A stretch of 7,179 nucleotides of DNA from Desulfovibrio sp. UBA4079 (lineage in GTDB: Bacteria; Desulfobacterota; Desulfovibrionia; Desulfovibrionales; Desulfovibrionaceae): contig DFYP01000181.1 of NCBI GenBank assembly GCA_002382645.1, positions 1-7,179 of the forward strand, read 5' to 3'. A program made the translations under genes and the position numbers. Position 1 is the stretch's first letter, and every line of letters begins with the position of its first letter. This document shows, one piece after another, positions 1-6,018 of the stretch. The notes beneath the pieces were generated by a model. That model was not told the DNA's origin. It did not search any database and saw only the letters and a program-made list of their open reading frames with translations.

Positions 1-520
1 TGGAGGCCGGGCCCCCTGCGGGCCGGGGGCCGTCCAGGAGCAGGCAGTCGGCCTGCACGGTGAGCGCCGGGTCCAGCTCGGCCGGGTCCGCGGTGGCGGG
101 CGCGCCGCTCAGATTGGCGCTGGTGGCCACCAGGGGCGCGCCCGACTCCCGGCACAGGGCCTGGGCCAGGGGATGGGCCGTGATCCGCACCGAGGTGTAG
201 CCCTGGGCGTCGCGCACGGCCGGGGCCAGGAGCGAGCCGGTGCGCAGAAGCACGGACAGGGGCCCGGGCCAGAAGGCCCGGCCCAGGGCCTGGAGGTCTT
301 CGGACAGCCCGTTCGCCGCGATGCGGGCCAGGCCGTCCAGGTCGCCCACCACCACGGGCAGGGGCTTGTTCTCAGGGCGGCCCTTGAGCCGCAGGACCCG
401 GGACACGGCCGCCAGGTTGCGGGCGTCGCAGCCCAGGGCGTAGAGGGTCTCGGTGGGATACACGAGCACCCCGCCTTCGAGCACGGCCCGCACGGCCTGG
501 GACAGATCGATGTCGCGCAT
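1..520 (-). CDS. tsaC: L-threonylcarbamoyladenylate synthase (Sua5/YrdC/TsaC family), 3' end outside window
   Basis: The family makes threonylcarbamoyl-AMP from threonine, bicarbonate and ATP in the cytoplasm, the first step of the t6A37 modification of ANN-decoding tRNAs. Reading the minus strand from the ATG at 520 gives 173 codons without a stop. Visible family motifs are VYPTETLYALGCDA (residues 20-33), the substrate-binding basic cluster K46-G-R48 with K52-P-L, FWPGPLSVLL in the middle, and the SAN motif at residues 134-136 inside ATSANLSG. The protein continues beyond the left edge, so a short TsaC form and a long Sua5 form with a C-terminal domain cannot be told apart. The ATG at 520 leaves a normal N-terminus, about 18 residues before the first motif. 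An in-frame ATG at 595 exists but would overlap the divergent gene's start. No Shine-Dalgarno sequence precedes 520. The product family is certain; the start is likely. Confidence 0.93.
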   Translation of the reverse strand, partial: MRDIDLSQAVRAVLEGGVLVYPTETLYALGCDARNLAAVSRVLRLKGRPENKPLPVVVGDLDGLARIAANGLSEDLQALGRAFWPGPLSVLLRTGSLLAPAVRDAQGYTSVRITAHPLAQALCRESGAPLVATSANLSGAPATADPAELDPALTVQADCLLLDGPRPAGGPAS

Positions 521-526
521 GGGGCA

Positions 527-555
527 GGTATAGTCCGGCGCTTCCGGCTTTTCAA
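527..555 (-). promoter_or_regulatory. Putative sigma-70 promoter for the TsaC-like gene
   Basis: On the minus strand TTGAAA (555-550; 5 of 6 to the -35 consensus) is followed after exactly 17 bp by TATACC (532-527; 4 of 6 to the -10 consensus). A start six or seven bases downstream falls at or next to the A of the ATG at 520, which would make the mRNA leaderless or nearly so. This agrees with the lack of a ribosome binding site. It is a prediction from matches and spacing only. Confidence 0.5.
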
Positions 556-583
556 TGTCCCGGCTTTGCCTTACAGCGGTTTC

Positions 584-589
584 AGGAGG
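584..589 (+). promoter_or_regulatory. Ribosome binding site deciding the glycosyltransferase start
   Basis: AGGAGG, a perfect Shine-Dalgarno core, lies four bases before the ATG at 594. It favours that start over the in-frame ATG at 555, which has no such site and would add 13 residues unlike the rest of the protein. Confidence 0.8.
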
Positions 590-593
590 CCCC

Positions 594-2210
594 ATGCCGA
601 CACCCCTTCCCGGGACCGGGACCCTGCGCCAGAGCATCCCGGCCCTGCCCCTGGGCCTGGAGGAACCGGGCCTGCGGCTGGCCCAGACCCGACGGCTCCT
701 GGCCCTGGCGGCCCAGGACCCGGCCCTGCTGGCTCCGGCCCGGGGCCTGGCCCTCTGGGCCTGGCAGCGCGACCCCCTGAGCCTGGACGCCTGCCGCCTG
801 CTCCTGGAAGCCCAGGCCACGGCCCTGGCCGCCCGCCTGGAAGCCCTCCTGGCCGCGCCCTTTCCCGAGGACGACTGGAACACCCTGCTGGCCTCGGGCG
901 AACACGGCCTGGTGGTCCGCCACCTCCTGCCCCGGCTGCGGGTCCCGGCCTCGGGCCCGGCCTGGCTGGCGCGCACCTGGGACTGGCTCCTGCGCCTGGG
1001 CCGCGAGGACCTGCCCCGGGACATGCTCGAGGCCACGGCCTGGGACCCGGACCTGGAGCCCTTGCGCAGGCGGCTCCTGGCCGAGTGGGCCTTTTTCTAC
1101 GCTGCGCCGGAACAGGCCCTGGAAGCGGCCGAGGCCGTGGACAGCGGGGCCTTCGGCCTGTGCCGCGAACTGGCCGTGAGCACCCTGCTCCAGCGCCTGG
1201 GCCGCCGGGACGAGGCGCGGACGCGCCTGGCCGGACTCTGGCGGCGGCTGCCCTGGCACCCGCACCTGACCCTGACCCTGCACGCCCTGCTCCATCCCCC
1301 GGTCCCGGCCGGCGACGCCCGGGACGTCTGCCTGCTGCTCTATTCCTGGAACAAGCGCGACCTGCTGCGGGCCACCCTGGAGGGTCTGGCCCAGAGCGAG
1401 CTCCTGGGCGCGCAGGTGATCGTCCTGGACAACGGTTCCGAGGACGGCACCGGCGCCATGCTCGCCGAGGCCCGGGCCTGGTTCCCGGAAGGCCGCCTGG
1501 AGATCGTGCGCCTGCCCGTGAACGTGGGCGCCCCGGGCGCGCGCAACTGGCTGCTCGCCCTGCCCCAGGTGCGCGCGGCGCGCTACGCCGCCTTCCTGGA
1601 CGACGACGTGGTCCTGCCCCGCGACTGGCTGCCCCGGCTCCTGGGTTCGGCCCTGGCCGCGCCCTGGGCCGGGGTGGTGGGCTGCCGCATCGTCTCGGCG
1701 CAGGCCCCGGCCTGCCTCCAGTCCGCGGACTACAACCTGCTGCCCGGCCGCTACGGCCAGGAGTCCTTCCCCGGATTCCCGGAGAACATCCACCTCCTGG
1801 ACAACGCCGCCGGGAGCCTGGACCTGGGCCTGTTCTCCTACTCCCGCCGGACCCTCTCGGTGTCCGGCTGCTGCCACCTGCTGCGCGGCGACACCCTGAA
1901 GACCGTGGGCGGGTTCGACCTGCGCCTGAGCCCCACCCAGTTCGACGACCTGGAACGCGACATCCGCGCCAACCTGGCCGGGGTCCCGGTGCTCTACGCC
2001 GGAGACCTGGCCGTGGGCCATGTGCAGCACTCCAGCCTGGCCAAGGCCAGCACCGCGGCGGCCGTGGGCCAGGTGGTGGGGAACAAGGTGAAGCTGGAGT
2101 GCCTGTACAGCCGGGAGCAGATCCAGGGACTGGCCGCGGACGGCCTGGCCCGGCTCTGGGAGGACCTGGCGGCCAAGGAGCGGGAGCTTTCGGAAATCTT
2201 CGGCGGCTAG
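594..2210 (+). CDS. Family 2 glycosyltransferase with N-terminal helical region
   Basis: A 538-residue protein. Residues about 242-480 form a GT-A fold glycosyltransferase of family 2. Seen there are the nucleotide-sugar binding segment LDNGSEDGT (D279 to T286), NVGAPGARN (N310 to N318), the metal-binding acidic triad D336-D337-D338 in FLDDDV, and the late acidic motif FDDLE (450-454), which probably includes the catalytic base. GHVQHSS near the C-terminus could be the late metal or substrate contact. The first 240 residues are Leu/Ala/Arg-rich and look like an alpha-helical, possibly TPR-like, solenoid. No signal peptide or membrane segment is evident, so a cytoplasmic enzyme is likely. Donor and acceptor cannot be read from the sequence. 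The nearby signalling genes allow a guess at flagellin or surface glycan modification, but trmH intervenes on the other strand, so that link is weak. The last codon overlaps the stop of trmH. Confidence 0.88.
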   Translation: MPTPLPGTGTLRQSIPALPLGLEEPGLRLAQTRRLLALAAQDPALLAPARGLALWAWQRDPLSLDACRLLLEAQATALAARLEALLAAPFPEDDWNTLLASGEHGLVVRHLLPRLRVPASGPAWLARTWDWLLRLGREDLPRDMLEATAWDPDLEPLRRRLLAEWAFFYAAPEQALEAAEAVDSGAFGLCRELAVSTLLQRLGRRDEARTRLAGLWRRLPWHPHLTLTLHALLHPPVPAGDARDVCLLLYSWNKRDLLRATLEGLAQSELLGAQVIVLDNGSEDGTGAMLAEARAWFPEGRLEIVRLPVNVGAPGARNWLLALPQVRAARYAAFLDDDVVLPRDWLPRLLGSALAAPWAGVVGCRIVSAQAPACLQSADYNLLPGRYGQESFPGFPENIHLLDNAAGSLDLGLFSYSRRTLSVSGCCHLLRGDTLKTVGGFDLRLSPTQFDDLERDIRANLAGVPVLYAGDLAVGHVQHSSLAKASTAAAVGQVVGNKVKLECLYSREQIQGLAADGLARLWEDLAAKERELSEIFGG

Positions 2211-2797
2211 CGGCCCAGCCAGTCCGCGACCTTGCGCTCCAGCTCCTCGGGCGTGAGCAGGGCGTTTTCGGAAAGGCCCCGCACCCGGCGCTGGCCCGCG
2301 GCCTCATAAAGGATCAGGCCCGCGGCCACCGAGACGTTGAAGCTCTGGACCATGCCCTGCATGGGGATGAAGACCTCGTCCGAGACCAGGGCGCAGAGCT
2401 CCGGGGACACGCCCCGGTGCTCGTTGCCCAGGATCACGGCCGTGGGCCGGGCCAGGTCGTATTCCCAGGGCGGCCGGGCCTTGGGCGAAAAGCCGGTGCG
2501 CAACAGCTGGAAGCCCTGGGCGCGGAGCCCGGAGATCAGCTCCCCGGGGTCGGCGTGGCGCACGCGTTCCACCCATTTCTTGGCCGAGGCCGAGGACTTC
2601 TTGCCCAGGTCGGGCCAGGGCTCGGTGGTGTAATAGAGGTGCACGCGCAGGACCCCGAAGGCGTCGCAGCTGCGCAGGATGGCCGAGACGTTGTGCGGGT
2701 CCCAGATGTTGTCCATGACCAGGGTGAGGTCCTGTTGCCGCCGGGCCAGAACCTGGCGGATGCGGTCCTCCCGCTCGGGCGTGCGCGTCTTCGGCAT
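2207..2797 (-). CDS. trmH: tRNA (guanosine(18)-2'-O)-methyltransferase TrmH (SPOUT family)
   Basis: TrmH transfers a methyl group from S-adenosylmethionine to the ribose 2'-OH of G18 in the tRNA D-loop. The 196-residue product has all three SPOUT motifs. Motif 1 is NIWDPHNVSAILRSCDA, with N36 and the likely catalytic R42. Motif 2 is ILGNEHRGVSPE (122-133). Motif 3 is IPMQGMVQSFNVSVA (144-158), which forms part of the trefoil knot and cofactor site. The segment RIRQVLARRQQDLT near the N-terminus is typical of TrmH rather than of RlmB or TrmL, and a C-terminal extension rich in Leu, Glu and Arg is also present. The start could instead be the in-frame TTG at 2815 (202 residues). The ATG at 2797 is preferred because it gives the usual short N-terminal tail, though neither start has a strong ribosome binding site. 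The gene has its own near-consensus promoter upstream. Confidence 0.92.
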   Translation of the reverse strand: MPKTRTPEREDRIRQVLARRQQDLTLVMDNIWDPHNVSAILRSCDAFGVLRVHLYYTTEPWPDLGKKSSASAKKWVERVRHADPGELISGLRAQGFQLLRTGFSPKARPPWEYDLARPTAVILGNEHRGVSPELCALVSDEVFIPMQGMVQSFNVSVAAGLILYEAAGQRRVRGLSENALLTPEELERKVADWLGR

Positions 2798-2839
2798 GGG
2801 CGGTTCGTATCCCAAGGTTTCCCCGGACGCAAGGCCGGC

Positions 2840-2867
2840 ATTATATTTTCACTGATACCATTGACAA
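2840..2867 (-). promoter_or_regulatory. Sigma-70 promoter for trmH
   Basis: On the minus strand TTGTCA (2867-2862; 5 of 6) and a perfect TATAAT (2845-2840) are separated by 16 bp. Transcription would start near 2833, giving a leader of roughly 36 bases to the ATG at 2797. The AT-rich patch stands out from the surrounding GC-rich sequence. The -35 element overlaps a plus-strand TTGACA at 2861-2866 because TTGACAA and TTGTCAA are reverse complements. Confidence 0.65.
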
Positions 2868-2889
2868 AAAACAGCCCCGATCGGAAACC

Positions 2890-2934
2890 ATGAAAAAAGG
2901 GCCAGACCCGCAGACGAACAAGGGACAGCTATGA
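2890..2934 (+). CDS. Possible 14-codon leader peptide before the receiver gene
   Basis: An ATG at 2890, preceded by GGAAACC, opens a 14-codon frame (MKKGPDPQTNKGQL). Its TGA overlaps the ATG of the receiver gene as ATGA at 2931-2934. The arrangement would permit translational coupling. Nothing in the peptide points to an attenuation mechanism (no codon run), and an open frame this short can arise by chance. No recognised family. Confidence 0.2.
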   Translation: MKKGPDPQTNKGQL

Positions 2935-3326
2935 GAGCGCTCATTGCCGAAGACGAATTCCTGAGCCGCAAGGTCCTCTTGTCCTACCTCACCCCGCTGT
3001 TCGATGTGGACATCGTGGTCAACGGCAAGGAGGCGCTGGACGCCTTCCGGCTGTCCCTGGAGGAGGGCCGGGCCTACGACCTCATCCTCATGGACATCAT
3101 GATGCCCGAGGTGGACGGCATCCAGGCCCTGGAGGGCATCCGCGGCCTGGAGCGGGAGCGCAAGACCCGCCGCCCGGTGCGGGTGATCATGACCACGGCC
3201 CTGGACGATCCCAAGGTGGTCATCCGCTCGTTCCACGACGGCGAGGCCTCGGGCTACATCGTCAAGCCGGTGATCAAGGAAAAGCTCTACGCCGAATTGG
3301 AGAAGCTGGGACTGCTCAAGAAATAA
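2931..3326 (+). CDS. cheY: CheY-like single-domain response regulator
   Basis: A 131-residue stand-alone receiver domain with no output domain, so it should act by binding a partner protein once phosphorylated. Visible conserved positions are the acidic pair E7-D8, phosphoacceptor D55 in LILMDIMMPEVDG, the switch Thr in MTTA (T88 or T89), Y109 in GYIVKP matching CheY Tyr106, and K112-P113. The acidic pair is Glu-Asp instead of the commoner Asp-Asp, which is compatible with Mg2+ binding. AGGGA five bases before the ATG at 2931 supports the start. It is first in a tight operon, 20 bases before the Hpt-STAS gene and then the CheA-type kinase, so it is the likely phosphate acceptor of that relay. 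Whether it targets the flagellar motor or another protein cannot be told here. Confidence 0.93.
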   Translation: MRALIAEDEFLSRKVLLSYLTPLFDVDIVVNGKEALDAFRLSLEEGRAYDLILMDIMMPEVDGIQALEGIRGLERERKTRRPVRVIMTTALDDPKVVIRSFHDGEASGYIVKPVIKEKLYAELEKLGLLKK

Positions 3327-3346
3327 CGCCGCAGGGCGGGGGCGAC

Positions 3347-4096
3347 ATGGGCGAAGACGACGCCATGGTCGAGGAGTTCTTCTCCGAGGTCAATGACAAG
3401 TACTACCCCCAGGTGCTCGAGGGCCTGGACCTTCTGGAAAAGCAGGAGGTCGCCCCGGGCATAGAGATCCTGGCCCGGCCCCTGCACACCATCAAGGGCG
3501 TCACCGGCTTCATGTCCGGCTTTGAAGGCGCCTCGCATTTCACCCACAAGGTCGAGGACTACCTCAAGAAGCTCCAGTCCGGCGAGGTCGAGCCCTCGGA
3601 GCACAACGTCACCCTGCTCTCGCTGGGCGTGAACATGATCTTCACGGTCATCGAGCAGATCCGCGACACGGGCGCGGCCGACGCGGCCGAGACCGACGAG
3701 ATGCTCGAGCTCCTGCGCCAGGCCTCGGGCCCGGCCGCGGCCGCCACGGTCTCCTCGGGCATCCGGCTGGAGGCCAGCCAGCGCGACGGCGTCCTGGTGC
3801 TCAAGGTCCTGGGCCGGCGCATCCACCTCCAGCCCGAGCGCGAGGTCCTGACCAGGGCCGTGGCCGCGGTGCCCCAGGGCGGCCGCGTGCTCCTGGACCT
3901 CTCCGGGGTCCTGACCATGGGCTCGGCGGCCTGGGAGGCCCTGGCCGCCCTGGCCGAGGGCCGGGAGATCGCCGTGGCCGGCATGAGCTTCGACTGCCGG
4001 GGCGTGTTCTTCGCCTGGGGCCTGGACCGGGCCCTGCGGGCCTTCGCCACGGCCGAGGACTATTTCCAGACGGCCTGCCAGCCCGTGCAGCAGTGA
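3347..4096 (+). CDS. Hpt-STAS two-domain phosphotransfer protein
   Basis: A 249-residue protein. Residues about 1-125 are a histidine phosphotransfer (Hpt) helical bundle with the phosphorylatable H47 in PLHTIKG, followed by helix segments HKVEDYLKKLQSGEVEPSE and LLSLGVNMIFTVIEQI, as in the P1 domain of CheA. An Ala/Gly-rich linker leads to a domain at about 138-245 that reads as STAS: strand VLVLKVLG, then VLLDLSGVLTMGSAAWEAL. S193 aligns with the serine phosphorylated in SpoIIAA-type anti-anti-sigma factors, although the Asp before it is Gly here. The Hpt domain probably supplies the P1 function missing from the CheA encoded seven bases downstream. The STAS domain may dock the protein or act in partner switching; that is inference. 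The start follows a weak G-rich site; an in-frame ATG six codons later is possible. Hpt is confident, STAS fairly so. Confidence 0.85.
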   Translation: MGEDDAMVEEFFSEVNDKYYPQVLEGLDLLEKQEVAPGIEILARPLHTIKGVTGFMSGFEGASHFTHKVEDYLKKLQSGEVEPSEHNVTLLSLGVNMIFTVIEQIRDTGAADAAETDEMLELLRQASGPAAAATVSSGIRLEASQRDGVLVLKVLGRRIHLQPEREVLTRAVAAVPQGGRVLLDLSGVLTMGSAAWEALAALAEGREIAVAGMSFDCRGVFFAWGLDRALRAFATAEDYFQTACQPVQQ

Positions 4097-4103
4097 GGCA
4101 TTC

Positions 4104-5717
4104 ATGCTCGGAAGCATCCAACAGTGCATCGAATCCCTGGAAGAGGGCGTCCTGGGGCTGGAAACCGGCGCGGGCGCGGCGGCCACGGTCATGGAGCGCC
4201 TGGGCCTGACCCACGTGAAGCTGCCCTCGGCCCAGGTCATCGCCCTGCTGGACATGCTGGCCGACGGCATCACCCCGGTGAACCAGGACATCACCTCGGC
4301 CTTCCTGGGGCTCTGCGAGGCCCACAAGAAACTGCTCTACGCCCTGGCCGGGTTCCTGGAGCAGGGCGCCGGGGTCTTGCGCACCGGCGCGGACCTGGCC
4401 CCGCCCCAGGCCGAGGCCCCCCTGCCCCCGCCGCCCGAGGCCCAGGCCCAGACCGCCCCGGCCGAAGCGGTCCACGAGCAGGAGGCCCACGAGCCGGAGC
4501 ACCCGGTGGAGGGCCACCCCCAGGCCCGTCAGGGGGCCATTTCCTCGGTGCGCGTGGGCACGGACCGCCTGGACAAGCTCATCGAGCTCGTGGGCAAGCT
4601 CATGGTCACCTACGCGGTGATCTCCCAGGCCGGCACCGCGGCCGCCGGCAAGACCACCTCCAGCCTGCGCGAGCTGGACTCGGTCATCGGCCAGCTCCAG
4701 AGCGAGGTGGAGACCATCCGGCTGGTGCCCCTGAAGCAGATCTTCACGCCCATGCAGCGCCTGGTGAAGAGCCTGGGCCAGAAGGTCGAGAAAAAGGTCC
4801 GCTTCGAGCTCCAGGGCGAGGACCTGGCCCTGGACAAGTCCATCGTGGAGTCCCTCAACGAGCCCCTGGTGCACCTGCTGCGCAACGCCGTGGACCACGG
4901 CCTGGAGAGCCCGGCCGAACGGGCCGCCGCGGGCAAGGACGAAACCGGCACCGTGCTGCTCTCGGCCTCGCGCAAGGGCGAAACCGCCTACATCCAGGTC
5001 CACGACGACGGCCACGGCCTGGACCCCGAGCGCATCCGCAGGAAGGCCGTGGAAAAGGGCCTGCTGCCGGAGTCCGAGCGCCCCTCCGAGGCCGAGGTCC
5101 TCCAGTTCATCCTCAAGTCTGGGTTCAGCACCGCGGAGAAGATCACCGACGTCTCGGGCCGGGGCGTGGGCATGGACGCGGTGGTCAACGCCATCCGCAC
5201 GGGCCTGGGCGGGGACATCCTCATCGAGAGCGTCCTGGGCCGGGGCGCCACCTTCACCATCAGCATCCCGCTCTCGCGCTCGGCCAACGAGGGCATCGTG
5301 GACGCCCTGGTCTGCCGCCTGGGCCAGGACGTGTTCCTCATCCCCAGCCGCGACGTGGTGGAGATCTACATGCCCGCGGCGCGCGACGTGGTCTGCCTGC
5401 CCGGCGGCCGCGAGACCGTGGACGTGCGCGGGGAGATCTACGCCCTGCTGCGCCTGGACCGCTTCCTGGAGAGCCCCTCGGACGGCCGTCCGGTGACCAG
5501 TTCCCAGGCCGTGGTGGTGCGCGTGGGCGATCAAAAGGCCGCCATCCTGGTGGACGAGGTCCTGCGCCAGCAGCAGGTGGTCATCACCGGGTTCACCGTG
5601 CCGGTGCAGAGCATCTTCTCCCTGCCCATCCTGGGCTTCGGCATGATGGGCGAGTCCGACGCCATGGTCGTGAACATCGAGGAGCTGCTCCAGGGATTCC
5701 AGGACCAGGCCGCCTGA
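4104..5717 (+). CDS. cheA: CheA-type histidine kinase core lacking canonical P1 and P2 domains
   Basis: A 537-residue protein with the P3-P4-P5 core of CheA. P3, the dimerisation domain, starts near residue 146 (SVRVGTDRLDKLIELVGKL). P4, the ATP-binding kinase domain, has the N box HLLRNAVDHG (about 256-266), G1 box DDGHGLD (301-307), F box around GFSTAEK (340-346) and G2 box SGRGVGMD (351-358). P5, the CheW-like coupling domain, covers about 394-530. The N-terminus has no HTLKG phosphorylation motif. Residues 1-92 are helical, and ALLDMLADGITPVNQDI resembles the later helices of an Hpt bundle, so this may be a degenerate P1. A Pro/Ala/Glu/His-rich linker (about 93-143) stands where the P2 CheY-binding domain would be. 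GAGG at 4095-4098, overlapping the upstream stop, is its ribosome binding site. It should phosphorylate the upstream Hpt protein in trans. All kinase boxes look intact. Confidence 0.93.
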   Translation: MLGSIQQCIESLEEGVLGLETGAGAAATVMERLGLTHVKLPSAQVIALLDMLADGITPVNQDITSAFLGLCEAHKKLLYALAGFLEQGAGVLRTGADLAPPQAEAPLPPPPEAQAQTAPAEAVHEQEAHEPEHPVEGHPQARQGAISSVRVGTDRLDKLIELVGKLMVTYAVISQAGTAAAGKTTSSLRELDSVIGQLQSEVETIRLVPLKQIFTPMQRLVKSLGQKVEKKVRFELQGEDLALDKSIVESLNEPLVHLLRNAVDHGLESPAERAAAGKDETGTVLLSASRKGETAYIQVHDDGHGLDPERIRRKAVEKGLLPESERPSEAEVLQFILKSGFSTAEKITDVSGRGVGMDAVVNAIRTGLGGDILIESVLGRGATFTISIPLSRSANEGIVDALVCRLGQDVFLIPSRDVVEIYMPAARDVVCLPGGRETVDVRGEIYALLRLDRFLESPSDGRPVTSSQAVVVRVGDQKAAILVDEVLRQQQVVITGFTVPVQSIFSLPILGFGMMGESDAMVVNIEELLQGFQDQAA

Positions 5718-5724
5718 ACGCGCC

Positions 5725-5753
5725 TTGACAGCCGCCGCCCCTCCCGCTAGACC
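5725..5753 (+). promoter_or_regulatory. Putative sigma-70 promoter for the riboswitch-cbiK operon
   Basis: A perfect TTGACA (5725-5730) is followed after 17 bp by TAGACC (5748-5753; only 3 of 6 to the -10 consensus). Transcription would begin near 5760, just before the aptamer. The -35 box begins only eight bases past the cheA stop. Position and spacing favour it; the poor -10 is the weakness. Confidence 0.5.
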
Positions 5754-5754
5754 T

Positions 5755-5915
5755 CGTACACCTGCCGGCGCCCGCAAGGGCTTGATAGGGAATCCCGTGC
5801 AAATCGGGAGCGGTCCCGCCGCCGTAAGCTCCGTGAAATGCCTGTCCCCGCGATGGCCACTGGGAAAACCTGGGAAGGCCGGGACAGGTGGAGCGAGCCG
5901 GAAGACCTGCCGCAG
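5755..5915 (+). promoter_or_regulatory. Cobalamin (B12) riboswitch aptamer
   Basis: The conserved core of the cobalamin riboswitch is present in order: ATAGGGAA (5785-5792), CCCGTGCAAATCGGG (5794-5808; a CCCG/CGGG stem around GTGCAAAT), GCGGTCCCGCCGCCGTAA (5810-5827), the B12-box region GCCACTGGGAAAACC (5856-5870) with GGGAAGGCC (5872-5880), and the 3' signature GAGCCGGAAGACCTGCC (5895-5911). Nested helices support the fold: GCTCC (5828-5832) pairs with GGAGC (5890-5894), and CCTGTCCC (5841-5848) pairs perfectly with GGGACAGG (5881-5888). Outer boundaries are approximate. The class is expected to bind adenosyl- or methylcobalamin and repress downstream genes. Its position before a cobaltochelatase gene fits that role. 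Confidence 0.93.
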
Positions 5916-5963
5916 GAGGCGAGTCTGTCCGCGCGTTCACGGGGCTTTGACGCACGGATATCC

Positions 5964-5993
5964 GGAAGGGAGCAAATACGGGCATCCCTTTCC
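5964..5993 (+). other. Candidate antiterminator hairpin of the riboswitch
   Basis: GGAAGGGA (5964-5971) can pair with TCCCTTTCC (5985-5993), leaving one T bulged. That would occupy the 5' arm of the terminator and prevent it from forming. A competing structure here is what an attenuating riboswitch needs. This is inferred from complementarity, with no folding energies computed. Confidence 0.4.
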
Positions 5994-6018
5994 CCCCAGG
6001 GGAAAGGGATGCTTTTTT
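5982..6018 (+). terminator. Rho-independent terminator (riboswitch expression platform)
   Basis: GCATCCCTTTCCCC (5982-5995) and GGGGAAAGGGATGC (5999-6012) form a perfect 14-bp stem with a three-base loop, followed directly by six T residues (6013-6018). It lies about 70 bases past the aptamer and 38 bases before the cbiK start, so it most likely stops transcription when cobalamin is bound. No other terminator is visible between cheA and this point. Confidence 0.93.

Noticed and set aside
2857..2883. Sigma-28 (flagellar) promoter for the signalling operon, from CCCGATCG at 2876
   Set aside because: The -10 match is partial and no TAAA-like -35 lies 15 bases upstream, so it does not reach a supportable level.
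173..2893. Very long plus-strand open frame (906 codons) running across the TsaC-like gene, the glycosyltransferase and trmH
   Set aside because: The translation is Gly/Pro/Arg/Ala-rich with no domain. It is the out-of-frame image of high-GC coding sequence and conflicts with three genes that have clear family motifs.
3347..5717. Hpt-STAS and CheA as one gene broken by a frameshift
   Set aside because: The frames differ, but the upstream gene ends in a clean stop that overlaps a good ribosome binding site for the downstream ATG, and both proteins have sensible domain boundaries. Separate genes are the simpler reading.
3801..5777. Long minus-strand open frame (658 codons) opposite the Hpt-STAS and CheA genes
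   Set aside because: Composition is dominated by Gly, Leu, Ala, His and Gln with no recognisable motif, and the plus strand carries intact kinase boxes throughout. It is an antisense shadow of GC-biased codons.
5955..5964. CGGATATCCG palindrome as a protein operator
   Set aside because: A single 10-base palindrome inside a structured leader is likely by chance or part of the riboswitch expression platform; nothing else supports an operator.
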